Source: Bidens hawaiensis (lineage: Eukaryota; Streptophyta; Magnoliopsida; Asterales; Asteraceae). From it: DNA of 64,000 bases. The translations under genes were made by a program, and so were the position numbers. The notes beneath the pieces were generated by a model that saw nothing but the letters and a program-made list of their open reading frames with translations, made no database searches and was not told where the DNA came from. The stretch spans positions 2,232,001 through 2,296,000 of the forward strand of contig JAIQDT010000107.1 in assembly GCA_021521415.1 (NCBI GenBank). Reading direction: 5' to 3'. This document shows, one piece after another, positions 20,436 to 33,249 of the stretch. The number at the start of each line of letters is the position of its first letter. Position 1 is the stretch's first letter.

Positions 20436-23052
20436 ACACACGATAAACAATTTATATATTCTGTGCATCAAACATATATATATAAATATACAAGTGTTTC
20501 CATACGATCGGTATGTACTTAAATACTTTAATAAAGACATGCTTTCCGCCCCGGGAAAATATTTAAAACAGTTCCATAAAAAGGGGCTCGTGAAAACTCA
20601 CCTTTCTGTGAGTCGGGACGTGATACAATGAACTGCTATAAGCCTGGATCTGTAATATAATATCTATTCGTTACTATATAATTCCCATAAATTAAATCCG
20701 TGTTAATCGGTACATCTGGGGACATTGTTAACCCAGTACTGTACTCGATCCGGGGACAATGTTAACCCCGTGACACTCCTAAGGACTCAGATTGTGCCAT
20801 TACTTAGAGTCGGACGGTCAAAATTATCATTTTTATGTTTTCCTTGATTTGCGTGCCTAGCACGGTAATCCGTTTTTAGTTTCAAAAATGAGTTTATTCA
20901 CACCCGACCCAAAAATGGTGTTTGACTGTTACTTTAGTTAAAGTGATGAAATTAGAGCTCGGTTTGGACACCCCGTTTGGCCGCGGGGCCCGTTTCCGTC
21001 ATTTAGGTGCCGGAAACAGTAAAATCGGGTAAAATTACCCAAATCATCCGAATTATTTTCGGATGATTTATTTTTACTTAATTTACTTAGTTTTATGGAA
21101 ATGGTCCATTTTTAGGGTTTTCATATACCAGTCAGCTCGCTTATGCGAGTTTTGCCGGTTTACACGTTTTAAGCTTTAAAAATTTGTTTTTATGTTCTTT
21201 TTAGCACAAATAATTACCCGTTTAGTCTCGGGTCTTGAAATTTTGCACAAAACTTATTTTGACAGTAAGAAATTTTATAAAAATTTTCCAGATTTATTTT
21301 CTTATATTTACATTTATTTATCTATTTTTAAACCTTATTAAAACACTAAATATGTCAAAAATACCAAAAGACTTTAGAAAAATCCCAAATTTTTCTGGAA
21401 TGATCCCTGCCATCCTCATAACTCCCTGGAATTTTTCCAGAACCCAAAACTCATTTTTCAAGCCATTTTCACAAAAACCGAGCTAGAAAGCTCTAGAACT
21501 CGTTTTACCGAAAAGCCCCTTTAGAATTCTCCAACTGAGCTCAAATTTTGTGTGTGACCTTTATATGTTATAAAAAGCTTTTCCTAAATTTTCCACAATT
21601 TTTCATCAAGTTTAACTATTTTTCACCATTTTTGGCCAAAACCGAGCATTAAATTCACCAAATATTCATCTTTTATCCAAAAATTAGCAAAAATTCACAG
21701 ATCTAATATTTTCATGTGTAGATCATCTCTGTGAAATTTCATGACCCGACTCTAAGCACGCTACAATCTGTCCACAATCACTAACTCGCACGAAAACCGA
21801 ACTATCTTGTGTTTTCTAGCGTTAGATCGCAAAGATCTTGGTTTCTAGCCTTTGCTAGCCACTTGATACAACACTTACAAGCACAATAACACTATACCAA
21901 GCAAGCTACACCAACAATCAAACCATTTCATTCATAGTGTCGGTTTTGATATAAAAACAAAGGTTTTAACCGTAGAAATCCATTCCCGACTCTTTTTACT
22001 CATTTCTTGGACCAAGATCCCTTGTATAACTTGTATACATCTCTTGATCATGCAAGAGTCGGTTTCATCTCGGGTTTTCACCCGTCTTTCACTTGGAAAT
22101 TCAATTTTTTAAAGATTTTAACCGTAAAATTCGTTATAAACTCTTTTAACTCATCACTTGGATCAAGATCCTTTGTATAACTTGTATACATCACTTGATC
22201 ATGTGAAAATCGGTTTCAACTCGGGTTTTCACCCATTTTTACATTTGAAACCTCCTTTTCTCAAGATCATGAAGTTGGAAACAAGATTTAAGCATCAAAA
22301 CATGTGTTATACCTTGTGTTCTTGGTTTGGATCAAGGATTTTTGGGTTGAATGTTTGAAGGCTTGAAAGATTTGAGAGAGTTTGATGTGTAAAAAAAAGA
22401 AAATGAATTGATAATGGGGATAGGGTGGCCGATCGGTCCAAGTAATGGGTGGGGGTGGGCCCCACAACTTCAATATTAGCCACATATTCGGATTTCCGTA
22501 ATCCGGATAATGTTTTGGATAATCTGGCTCAGTTCGTTTCTCGTTTAAACTCGTAATTCGGCTTAAAACGAGCCTAAAATGGTTGTTTTTCGGGTTAAAA
22601 TAAAATTTACATAAAACCGACTTAAAACTTTAAAAACTTAAACCATGACATTAAAACATCATATTATTAATAATTACGCATCTTTTTCGGCTTGATCGAT
22701 CGTCTCTTGCTTGGTTTGATGTTAAAGGTTTCGTTTACCGTACCGACGTACTAATAAATCGAAATCCTTTCTCTGTGCCATAATTCACTTATCCCGAAGC
22801 ATTAATACTTCGTAAACATCACTAAACATTATATACTTCGTTTATAATGTAATTCCCGATTCGTTCGGGTTTCAATAATCGTTCATTGGTTAATTGTAAT
22901 TCCAATACGATTCACTATATAATCGAGTATGATTCGTTCTATGAATCATATATACTCGTATACACGTACTATAACTCATATAATCAATACTAAATGACAC
23001 GTAAATAGTATATACCGGCTAGGGTATACCTGGATTTGCCGGAATCGTTACA

Positions 23053-23515
23053 ACGGTTACACATACATAAACACACGAACAAACACAAGAACAGGATAAA
23101 CGAATCTGCAGATCCTTTCATATAATAATCATAACTCGTTACATACCAAACACGAAAACAAAGACACGGCCGACCCGAGGTGAGCTCTACCTCGGGCCGT
23201 CCCACACGACTCTCCCTCTCGGTTTCTCTCTAGACAATTAAACTGATCACAAAACACTCTGACTTTCTAGATACTCAAACCTAAACAAGACACATATATA
23301 TATAGACAAAACAACTTCGCGGGCTTGGGCTTGGGCCTGTAGGCGAAGTTGTTATAACTTCGCCTATGGTGAAGTTGTTCTAACTTCGTACTTCGTTTCC
23401 GCTGATCAGAATTGCATAGCGACGGTCACAAAATGCACCAACAGACTCCCCTTTGACCGTTGCTCTCAATTCTAACAAACACAAAAGATCATCTGTTACA
23501 AAACATGCACCAGCA
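23053..23515 (-). repeat. Left (3') LTR remnant of the non-autonomous element
   Basis: Ends CATGCACCAGCA at 23515. The last 175 bp match the right LTR closely. The first part (23053-23330) has no obvious match in the right LTR, so one of the two LTRs is rearranged. Confidence 0.6.
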
Positions 23516-24595
23516 GACTCCCTCTTAACTGATGATCTTCTGTTTGCTCTTCAACCAGCCGTGTCTGAAACTGTCTTGTAGCTTCACAAATCTACCAATC
23601 ACCCAGCGTCTTCCATATCAGATCTCCCCTTCAGTGTAAGCTTCTCCGACTATATAGATTGAGGTCTTTGAAATGCATGCATCCCCGTGCCTTATTGATC
23701 ATCTCAACCAATCACGTGAGTCCTTCTGACTTCACAACACGTGAAGTTCTTCTAACTTCACCAACACGTGAAGTTGGGCTCCCTCCACAACTTCACCAAC
23801 ACGTCGGCATACGATAAGGTTTAATCTTCAACTACTCAACATCAAGTGATCAATTTCATCACAAAACCACCTTGACAGAATCTAACACACATGACCTTTA
23901 ATTAATCCGAAGCATCTTCAATCACCAGGGATAACGATCAAGAACATAAACACTTTAATTCCCGATTAAATCCAACTTGTTCCAGAATTTTCATTTTAAT
24001 AAATAAGCATCACGTTTCAGGATCCAATTCTCGAACGCCTTGAAAATAACATAAATAATATGCTCTGACCGCAATCCAGTAATGACAAAAACCTTCAGTT
24101 CAATTTGACTTTCTTCAGTTGGTCAACCTCGAACAACAACTATTTCATTGCCCACAAACACCCAAATATGTGTCAATATCCAGTTTCAATCAATATCCCA
24201 TTCACAACCTCAACTCCATATCCAGAGTTGACACGTATTTGTTCACACGTAAGACCAAGAGATAACAAGTTTCACTCGTTGATGGAACAACGTCTTCGGT
24301 CTCACAATAATCGTGTACACCTGGCCATACAGACGAAAACTCCAAACAATTTTTTTTTTTATTTTTTTTTTAACTTCGCCTAAAAGTCAACTTCGCCCCT
24401 CCTTAACTTCGCTTGTCCATAACTTCGCATGTCCATAACTTCGCCTAAACCCTAAAATTTAAGCGACAACTTCGCCTGAACCCCATAACTTCACCTGCGG
24501 CGGCTGTTCGGCCAAAAACGCATCAGAAACGTGCCAGAAACACCAAAACGCAGATCTCGAACCATAGCATAAGAGCCTAAGGCTCTGATACCACT
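23516..24595 (-). other. Non-coding interior of the non-autonomous LTR element
   Basis: Begins with a purine-rich tract on the minus strand (taagagggagtc, 23516-23527) and ends at the primer site. It shows no protein domain. Many copies of aacttcgcc and its complement occur from 24370 to 24495, interrupted by T-rich runs at 24349-24371. Confidence 0.6.
24581..24593 (-). promoter_or_regulatory. Primer-binding site (initiator-Met tRNA) of the non-autonomous element
   Basis: Minus strand TGGTATCAGAGCC, two bases from the LTR that starts at 24596. Confidence 0.85.
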
Positions 24596-26123
24596 TGTTA
24601 GGAACAAAGTGGCGCAGCGGAACAACACACGAACAAGCACACACGATTATACACGCAGTAAATAGAAAATATAAACGATAAACACGACACAAGAATTTTA
24701 CGTGGTTCGGTCCCAGTGTGGGACCAACGTCCACGGGCTGCAACTAGGTTATTTCATTGATTAGGTGCAGTGATCCAGATTCGGGACTTGCAGTTGTTTA
24801 CATCTCTGAAACTGTGTAAATCTTGTTATTAAAAAAAAAAAAAAAAAAAAAAACTGAGACATTCTAGAGCTTATAATGTTAATACTTCTCAATCAAGATG
24901 CAAGAAAGAGAACGGGAAGAAGAGTCTAAAGATCGAAGAGTACTTACTATTTAATCAGACACTACGGGTCGAGGTCAACTCGGGGTGACTTGGGGAAAGC
25001 CAAATACGCTTTGAGAATAGATAGGAGACATCACAGTCTCTGATGTGTTGCCCATTTAAATTTTGAGCTTAATTGAACCTAACCCGTATCACAGAAGCGA
25101 TGAAAACCATTTTAAGTTATTTACCTGCTTACAACCTGTCTCTTTATGTCATAATACAGCTGAACATGGATCTATGTGACAGTCACGTAATTAGTATGAT
25201 TCCTGTTCGGATCTTTTCTAAAACGTGGTAGTCCCTGTCGAGACTAAAATTTGATCCTGTGTACCTTATTTCTAAGTTTTATCCTACTTATGTAGTTGTA
25301 TGATTTTATACCTGGTTACTTGGTCTTGATCGTATCATTTAACTCTTTAAAGGATGTTTTAAAACTTAATTGCAAATTGTTCAAATTATAGGGGTTTGTT
25401 TTGTAAATTTTAATATCGGCGAAGTTATCCCTAACTTCGCCTGCAATAGGCGAAGTTATCCATAACTTCGCCTGTATAACCTTGACCCTATATAAAGAAG
25501 TTTTTGGTCAAATGCTCAGTATTGTTTTTCAAAATCCGGCGAACTTATTCCTAGTAACCCTAAGCGAAGTTATATCTCGATCAATCTGTGTTATTTTTTC
25601 TCGAGTTCATTCCGTGTTAAAGGTGTGTAGGGTTGTTGCATCTTTTAATCTATGTCATTGGCGTTAATCAAAGGTCGTTTCGACCCGTTTAGTGACCTCG
25701 TTCTTTCAAACATCCAACACCCGATTTTCAAACTTATTTTCACATGGTCATAATCATATTGATCGTCTAGATCTCCATAAAAACATGTGTTTAACAGTCC
25801 GCAATCTCCAAATTGACCAAATCAATTCGTTTGAACAACTAAACTGTTGCCGATTCATATTCAGGCAAACTTACAGTTTAGGCGAAGTTATCCTTAACTT
25901 CGCCTGAGGGTTAACTTCGTCTGATAATTAATTATGTAATAGTACATGAGGCGAAGTTGTTATAACTTCGCCTATGGTGAAGTTGTTCTAACTTCGTACT
26001 TCGTTTCCGTTGATCAGAATTTCATAGCGACGGTCACAAAATGCACCAACAGACTCCCCTTCGACCGTTGCTCTCAATTCTAACAAACACAAAAGATCAT
26101 CTGTTACAAAACATGCACCAACA
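24596..26123 (-). repeat. Right (5') LTR of the non-autonomous element, 1528 bp
   Basis: Starts TGTTAGGAAC and ends ATGCACCAACA. An A run of about 24 bases lies near 24831-24853. The words ggcgaagtta and taacttcgcc recur at 25415-25470, 25555-25575 and 25880-25990. No gene. Confidence 0.65.
24608..24622 (-). promoter_or_regulatory. 15-nt match to the 5' part of tRNA-iMet inside U5
   Basis: AGTGGCGCAGCGGAA equals nt 6-20 of plant initiator-Met tRNA. It lies 14 bases after the 13-nt copy of the tRNA's 3' end (24581-24593), so element RNA could pair with both parts of one primer tRNA. Confidence 0.6.
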
Positions 26124-26927
26124 ATGAGGAGTTTGAGGAGATAGATCACTCATCTTTACTATTTGCGGGTACTTCAAGAAAGAATACGAGTCTAGTGAAC
26201 AAGTTGAGATAATGAAAACAAGGATGGAAGACCCCCTTTACCATGCGTCAAAGTCAACACTTAGGAAGGCGATCTAATATGAAAGGTATAAGGAAATAAC
26301 TCGTGGATCGTGGTAGCGCTTTATAGGAAACTAAACTAAATCATATAGGGAACTAACCATAGAATTCCTAGCTTCATTCAGACTCAAGGAAAACCCACTA
26401 TACCCAGGAGATCACTTTGAAGAAGACATGGTGACCTATAGGCTAGGGGGTCGGTAGGTCAGGACCTCGTTCGCGATTTAGATGTGAATTAGGGAATTTA
26501 CATGCATGTTGAGACTCAAAATAAAATGTGGCTTACATCAGGCTACACATTTGAATGTGAAGAGGGAAGAGAGGGGAGACAGACAGTTGATAAAACTAAG
26601 AGAGCAGATGCATAGAGATTGTTGACAGGTAACCCAAAGGTAGTGTATAACCCGAGTGTTTCCAAGAGTACAGAGTTGAGGGACCCACTGTTTAGGTACA
26701 TCCATCGTATTCTTAGCCATACCATGACACCCCGTGGTGAGAGTGCAGGGGTCGTTTGACTTAGGGATCTGTGGGCCCTCTATTGCATGAAAACGAGGGG
26801 AAACTATAACATTGTCTACATGTTGTGCAAGATGTGGGAGAAATGTGCTAAGATAAACAAAACAAAGATGTTTGGGGGAGCTTGGATTGTAAAGCTTGAT
26901 GAGGCATACGGTTTAGATCCTCATGGT
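26124..26927 (+). pseudogene. ATHILA ORF-1-like protein remnant
   Basis: Frame-shifted coding remnant with pieces typical of the ATHILA ORF-1 family (Pfam name from memory). It opens with EEFEEIDHSSLLFAGTSRK. It then has FLASFRLKENPLYPGDHFEE, then VTYRLGG, a cysteine/glycine segment YTFECEEGREGR, IHRILSHTMTPRGESAG and KMFGGAWIVKLDEAYGL. Stops occur at about six places. In Athila elements this protein lies outside pol and its role is unknown (often called env-like). It is cut at 26927 by the start of the next LTR. Confidence 0.65.
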
Positions 26928-27559
26928 TGTAACAACTCGGATATTTTCACTTAATACTTTTATCCATTACCCGAACCGCTTTTATGTTCGGGAAATTTTA
27001 CCGATAAAATATCGTGTGTATCAGGTCATTATTGTTATTTTAAAAATACTTTGAAATATATACAATTTTAACCCTAAACAAACCTTTAACCCATTTTTGT
27101 TCCCATATTCATACTACAAAGACCAGTTTGCAAAATCTGAATATTATAAACTCTTAACCCATTTACCCAACCCATATTCATGATCCAAATCCGCAACCCC
27201 GTATATCCATTGGATTTCTTGTGCCACAATTGTCGTAATAAACTTGGGAATTGATCTTTGAAATCTCTGTATTAGGTTATAGCGACCTCACCAACAGAAG
27301 GAATTAGGAAACTAAGATCAGTTTTATACGTATTGTCTATATTATTAACCGTCATTAGTGATTTGAGTATTATACCATTAGAGATCGTTTTAACTCAATT
27401 AAACAGACCTGCATCATCCCCTACACAGCGCCAACTAAATCCCCATGCTTAATTATACTATACCAATCTCTTGATCTTCGTTCTGACCCTCGTTCTTGGC
27501 ATCCATATATGTCCTATTTTAACCTGCAATTAAAAATCGTATTAGTTAATATGTTATAT

Positions 27560-27800
27560 ATTTTAGATAGTCGTTTAAACCTCAACAATAACCCCACGTT
27601 CAATCGGCCAAACGTCAAACGATTTGGCCGATTGAATTGCTAGGGCTCATACCGATTTGGTTGATTGAACTGTTGGTATTTAATTTTATGTTTTTGATCT
27701 TTAGGCAAGTTAGTCACCAGCCTAGATAGCTGATGCACCTATGGTTAAAACGAAGGGATGGCTAGGGCGTGGGTTCGAGTCTCCCTAGCCCATCTTTTTA
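27560..27800 (+). repeat. tRNA-like (SINE-type) fragment with B box
   Basis: GGGTTCGAGTCTCCC at about 27769-27783 fits a Pol III B box and can form a T-arm-like stem with flanking ggctaggg/ccctagcc. It is followed by a T run. The A box is poor. Upstream (27595-27670) is an inverted repeat around aaacgatttggccgattga. Possibly a SINE remnant. Confidence 0.35.
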
Positions 27801-27914
27801 GCATTTATTTTTGAAATATTTTGTTTAATGGTTAATTAATTCATATAAAATAATAAATTAATATTATAAAATCATAAATAATCAATATTTTATCAAAAAC
27901 CGACATAGTTTTTT

Positions 27915-28385
27915 CGAACCTTGGTTAAAATCATTTATATATATATATATATATGTATGTATATAGGATGAGTATCATTACAGAATTGTTAAATTATTTA
28001 AGAACTTGAAGAAATCCTTGAAAACTAACTTTTTTTTATAAAAAATTTTGTATGTTAACGTTCTTTGAGAGTAGTTTTATCATTTTCTATATCTATATCT
28101 GCGATTTCAATTTTGAAAATTAGTTTTTATACATATCTATGTTTTATTTTACACCTATGTAAATTTGTTAGTGCATAAACTTTGCATATATGTAAACTTG
28201 TGATTAATATATGTAATAAAAAATTTTTATATAAAATATGATAAAACTACTCTTAAATAATGTTAATATATAAAAAAAATTAAAAAATTGTTTGGTTTTT
28301 AAGGGTTCCTAAGAGTTCTTAACTTTTTTAGAGTTCTTAAATGAAACCAACCATATATATATATGTGTGTGTGTCTGTGTGTGAA
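27915..28385. mobile_element. Small TIR element (MITE-like) between TA tracts
   Basis: Bounded by TA repeats at 27938-27953 and 28354-28365. Its ends are roughly inverted: aggatgagtatcattacag at the left, and the complement of aaatgaaaccaacc at the right, each followed by ttaagaact-like sequence. No coding. Confidence 0.45.
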
Positions 28386-29215
28386 TATATATGTATATAT
28401 ATTAGTTATTAAAAATTGTAAAAAGTTTTAATTTTAAAAAGGGGTTTTAAAATATATATTTAAAATATATCAAGTTAACTAACATATTAAAATATTGTAT
28501 AAGTTTAAGTATTTTATAAACAATTATGGTTTATATAAAAATTATTACTTATTATCTATTATCTATTATCTACAATATTTATTTAAAAAGAGACTTTAAT
28601 AATAATAATAACATGTAATATTGTATTATTTTACAAATACCGATCGACCTCAAATCATTACTTATTTATATAATTTGTTACAACTATAATACTTATCAAG
28701 TAAAAGTATTTATATATTAACACTAATATAATCCTAATAAACGCTATAAAATAAGCTTTAAATAAAATATTTTAACTCTTCAATACCCGTTCATATCTAG
28801 ATTCTCTTTTAGTCCATCTATTAACTCGTAGTATTTCTCCGACTATCACTCTTGCTTAGGATTTGTTCTTGCTGATAGTATTTATTTTTCTTATCTCTGC
28901 TTACTGATAAGGTGAGTATTCACTCCCGTTTTTACTTATTTCAATCCTTTTGGGGACATATGCGTATCGTAAAATATTTACCTATTAATTAATATCCGCA
29001 TTAGCAAACTGTTTAATCTTTGTGTGCATATCAATTATTTGCCTAACTTGCTATATGTTTATTTTCTTAATTGTCTGCATTCAGAGAGGTCCATCATAAT
29101 TATAGTAATAGTATGATCATATAACCGTCATAGTAGCGAAGGCCTACTTCACAAGGTAACGGTTTTAATGACACCCGTTATTTGCTCATTTGCCTTATTG
29201 TTTACAAGGATACAG

Positions 29216-29232
29216 CCCGTGTTACACACGGG
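29216..29232. repeat. Perfect hairpin CCCGTGT-tac-ACACGGG
   Basis: 7-bp perfect stem with a 3-nt loop. This type of sequence is common near the 5' end of plant non-autonomous Helitrons. I could not find the matching 3' end (hairpin plus CTRR), so no element is claimed. The 29233-31094 stretch beyond is AT-rich and shows no gene. Confidence 0.4.
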
Positions 29233-31094
29233 TGAAAAACCATATCAACAAATCATATTAATATAGACAACATATTCAACCATCACAAATATGTTCCGAG
29301 CAACATGATACTTTTCGGCTGACAAAAGTAATAAAGTAATTATTAATCTTAATACAATATAGTATATGAGATCAATAGGAAACTTTAAAAAATATAACCA
29401 GCAAGTTACCATTATTATTATGCAAATCTCACAAATAATATAGAAAGATGTTGCTTTTAAAAACTCTTCACCAAGAGATGACAACTTTAATGGAATTGGT
29501 CTGTGAATGTTCAAATCATTGCCATTTAGCGATCCAAACATACTACAAATGACAAATATTGCTATTAAATAAAAGAAACATATTCAAAAATATTAATAAA
29601 AATATATAGGAAGAAAAAAACATACAGTAATTGTTATATAACTACTTTTGTATTCTTCAATTTCAAATAAGTAGTCATTGATAAACACACGGCAGACATC
29701 CGAGCCAAATAAATCTCTATGTTAATTATTAATTGTAATAACATGAGCTTCATTTCAACATTAATAATTAAATAAAGGTATATTTTATTATAAATTATTA
29801 TTTAATTAAACTTTTGTTTTATTTTGATTCTAAGACCTTTTAGTTAAATGTATTAAGTTAAATCGAAGCAACAAAGTTTTATTCTACTAATTTCACTAAT
29901 TAATTATTATTAAAATAATATAGAGATAATTAAAATTAAACCGGTTCGTTTTAATTTTATTACATAGAAATCATTCCCTAATTAAAATTTTATTAAAGTG
30001 ACTGCAATTTGCAGTAAATTATGTTTCAAACTTATTAACATAATTACTTTATTTAAAATCAATTTCATTATATAATTAGTTTTTAAACTGTATACAATAA
30101 TCTTGATATTTATACGTAATTAAAAATTATTCAAATATTAATTAAATGGTAATTGCATCATTTGAAATTAAAAGTACAACTCTAATACAATTAATATGTT
30201 ATAAACAAAATGGATTCATATGTTATAAACAATTACAAAAGTTAAAATAAATATACATATCTACCTATACTATGAGATGGACAACAAAACCTTATCACTT
30301 TTCATAATCCAAATATATAATACGCAAGTAAAGCATAAAAGTTATATTTATAAATTTATCTAACAGAACAACGTAATTGGTATATATTCATTCATTCCTA
30401 TATTTATATAGACATTATTGGTTATAAACTTGATATTATAAACTCCTTTCTGTTTGATTAATTTTTTGCCATCACATGTAGCTATTGTTCATATATATTT
30501 ATCAAATAATTGTATTTTTAAAACAAAGAAAATGTTATGGCCAAAGACGTCATAATTAATAAATTAATTAGTGGTCAACATATATTGCAAAAACTTAAAT
30601 TTGAATGATTTACATATATAAAAAGTCTAAATTTTTTTGAAGTTGGCAAAAAATTAAAATCATTAATTATGATTATATCATTTTGGTCAAATGATAATTA
30701 GTTATCACAGTATTTGAAATCATTTTTAAAATACGAAAATCTTTGTAACAATATGATTAGTGTAATTAAAATAAATTTGAGTTTAACTAATTTAATTTGA
30801 CTTTCATAATTACTCGGGTCTTTTGGAAAGCGTTAATAATTTAATTTGACTTCCAAAATTAAGTAATTTAATTTGACTTCCATAATTAAGCAAATGAATA
30901 TCAAATTGTAAATTAATTAATTACCATAAATATCTTTAAACAAAAATCAACTGCCATAAATTGAATTAAAGGTAATTAATTTGCAATGATTACGTGAAAT
31001 AAAATATTGTTCATTACACTTTAAATTTAATATGATTACCGTATCAAGAAACTAGCCAAATAAAAACTTATACTTAATAGACGAAAATACATTT
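29233..31094. other. AT-rich spacer without recognisable gene
   Basis: Very A/T-rich sequence. The only longer frame (29245-29541, minus, 98 codons) has no recognised domain. Short repeats of taatttgacttcc(a/c) occur near 30780-30890. Confidence 0.5.
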
Positions 31095-31479
31095 AATATT
31101 GTAATATCCTGTTTTCTCGTTTCGGTTAATAAATCGTTCATTTAGGTTTGGATTTGTTGAGAAAATCATAGATCTGTTTGATTTCAGTAAAAACGAATCC
31201 AACGCATCATATATCACTGAAATTCGTTAACATAAGATAGGTTAATCGATTGATTTAAGAACTGGGTTATAAATTTACAAAATCGCTCCCTTTAAAAGGT
31301 AGTATTTGGACGATTAATGGATTGGGGTTTGTTGGCGCTGATAATACGAATCCAATGGTACCAAATTTGTGTTTTTTCTTTAAGTATCGAAGGTTAATTG
31401 CATATTTGAGGGGTCTGTTGACTATTTACTGTTCTTAGCGATTTTGACTTTGACCCTGAGTCAAAGTCTGGATAAGATT

Positions 31480-31860
31480 GGTGTAAGGTAACGAATCAAC
31501 TAACCAATTCGTTAAGGAAAGATAACGAATCAGTTCACCAATTCATTATGTCCAAACAACGAATCAGTTCCCCCCATTCGTTATGCCCAAATAACAAACT
31601 AGACAGCGAACCAAATCACGAATCAGCTAACGAACCAGATAACAAATCAAGTGATTCGTTACTCGCCAATTCGTTAAGAATAAGGTAACGAATCAGGGCT
31701 TGTTCAGATAACGAATTGGAATGACGAATCAGATGATGATCAGATGACGAATCAGTTAACGAACTAGATTATGAAAGTAACGAATTAGTTAACGAATCAG
31801 GCTTAATTCGTTATAGAAAATGAGTTAGCGAATTAGATAATAAATTAAACTCCTAATGGA
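31480..31860. repeat. aacgaat/attcgtt word array in LTR
   Basis: About 19 copies of aacgaat-type words in both orientations in 380 bp, often as aacgaatcag or aattcgtta. A similar field lies at 33250-33600 in the second segment. Confidence 0.8.
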
Positions 31861-31894
31861 AAATGTGTTAAGACAGTTAATGAAAATAAATTTT

Positions 31895-31988
31895 TTCCCC
31901 AGCCAGGGGCCCTGCCCCTTGAACCCCGCTTGGGGCTGACGCCCCTAGAACCCCGCTGCCAGGGGCGCTGCCCTCGGACCCCCGTTCG
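31895..31988. repeat. GC-rich island inside an AT-rich LTR
   Basis: Runs such as ccaggggccctgcccc and accccgctgccaggggcgctgcc make a locally very GC-rich block with internal inverted repeats. Its diverged partner is at 33718-33808. Confidence 0.7.
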
Positions 31989-32400
31989 TTGTGGGTTATG
32001 ATTAAACTAGAAACGCGATATAGATAGTAATAGTTAATTGATATGTTTAATTGCTATACAGTTAGTCGTGCACAGCTCAAGAAAGGAATAACTTTAAATG
32101 GTGAACGTAATCGCATTTAGGTGAGTTTCTAGCCCCATTTCCTTGTTATGTATTTAGGGGCTGTGTGCATACTCGATGTGAATGTTAATACACTTACCTT
32201 AAATGGTAAGTGTATTTCTTAATAGCGGTTGTGATAGTTATGTATGTATGCTTGACAGTACGTGAACGACCTTTGGGTACTACACATATCGTTAAGGCAA
32301 GTATAGTGTTGTATGTATAATATGTGTATGTGAATAAGAAAGTATGTACAACTATTATATGTATGGTATTGAATGTATGGATATGATAATGAAAGGTAAG

Positions 32401-32600
32401 GTAAGGTTAAAGGGTTTCATACCCTAATAATATATGCGAAGGTTAAAGGGTTGCATACCCTAATAATATATGCGAAAGTTAAAGGGTTGCATACCCTAAT
32501 AATATATGCGAAGCTTAAAGAGTTGCACACCCTAATAATATATATGTGAAGGTTAAAGGGTTGCATACCCTAATAATATATGCGAAGGTTATAGGGCGTA
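32401..32600 (+). repeat. 36-bp hairpin minisatellite, about 5 units
   Basis: Unit core agggttgcataccct, a perfect 5-bp hairpin, then aataatatatgcgaa. Unit starts at about 32405, 32441, 32477 and 32513, and again near 32551. Confidence 0.85.
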
Positions 32601-33249
32601 ATGCTCTTTAAAACGTAAGGTATGGTTATGCAAATATGAAAGTATGAAGTATGTACGAATGTATGTAGTTATGAATGTGTTGTAGGTGGTATGATTAACT
32701 AGAACTCACTCAGCTTAGCTGACTTTTAGTATGCACGCAGGTGAGTAGAATGAGACAGCTGGCTTGAGCGGGGGCACATGTCAGAAGAATAAGAGTCTGG
32801 CATCTGAAGACCTAAGACGTTTTTAATTAATGTTTTTGATTCGAAAGACAATATGTTCGTTAAAGACAAAGTTATGGATTTGATTGTAGTGTTTATGAAA
32901 GTTTTTAATATTTTGCGAATGTTTTAATTAACTTTGATATTTAGAACTGGGTTTATGAGTAAATCCAACGTCCAATGTGAGGCACCGGGACCGGGGCCTT
33001 ACAAAATGACGAGCCGACACCCTTAAACCATTAAAGTCACGAGATACGGGTGGAATTGAGTAAAAATAGATCAAAAGATGAGCTTAGGGGTAACCATAGC
33101 TCTGATCTGGATCGAACGGGACGAAAAAAGGTGAAAACGGTGGTAAATAATTGAGATCTCACTTTTCCAGCGATGACGGCGCCAGAAAGGTGGCGCCGGA
33201 AAAGCGTGTACGAGGATGTCAGAGAATATTCTGACATTCTGACCTAACC

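Larger units (their letters stand above)
10204..23052 (-). mobile_element. Tekay-1: complete Tekay-lineage chromovirus with 3.4-kb LTRs
   Basis: Both LTRs begin TGTAACACCCC and end GAATCGTTACA on the + strand, and the element is flanked by a perfect 5-bp duplication acggt (10199-10203 and 23053-23057). Genes read on the minus strand, so the right LTR is the 5' LTR. A primer-binding site for initiator-Met tRNA sits beside it and a polypurine tract beside the left LTR. The LTRs differ by about 25 substitutions by eye plus one 35-bp repeat unit and one base, so insertion is fairly recent. One frameshift splits pol and one stop breaks the pre-gag frame. Confidence 0.95.
19649..23052 (-). repeat. 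Tekay-1 5' LTR (right), 3404 bp
   Basis: Direct copy of 10204-13571 with one extra minisatellite unit. As the 5' LTR it would hold the promoter; I could not fix a single convincing TATA box. Its last bases (U5, at 19649-19675) include CGCAGCGGAA, matching the 5' part of initiator-Met tRNA. Confidence 0.95.
23053..26123 (-). mobile_element. Non-autonomous LTR element (LARD/TRIM-like), left LTR truncated
   Basis: A 175-bp block is shared at the right ends of two LTR-like regions (23341-23515 and 25949-26123). On the right, LTR 24596-26123 has TG...CA ends. A tRNA-iMet primer site sits at 24581-24593 and a purine-rich tract beside 23515, so the element reads on the minus strand. The 1.08-kb interior (23516-24595) has no gag or pol. 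The left LTR is only 463 bp here, and I could not find its other end beyond Tekay-1, which adjoins it. Superfamily is uncertain; the LTR style (acgtggttcgg...cacgggctg) suggests Ty1/copia. Confidence 0.6.
1..26927 (+). mobile_element. Decayed Athila-lineage Ty3/gypsy retrotransposon, internal region, with nested insertions
   Basis: Athila-type gag, protease, RT, RNase H and integrase follow each other in the right order on the + strand, and an ATHILA ORF-1-like remnant appears at 26124-26927. Every coding block has stops and frameshifts, so the copy is dead. Host sequence resumes cleanly after three inserts: RT after 3727, the RNase H to integrase linker after 6413, and the ORF-1-like region after 26123. 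No LTR of this element is inside the window; the left end starts in the untranslated leader. Assigning 9.3-10.2 kb and 26.1-26.9 kb to the same copy is inference from strand and order. Confidence 0.8.

Noticed and set aside
29216..31094. A full Helitron starting at the CCCGTGT hairpin
   Set aside because: No TC start in a convincing place and no terminal hairpin plus CTRR found, so only the hairpin is reported.
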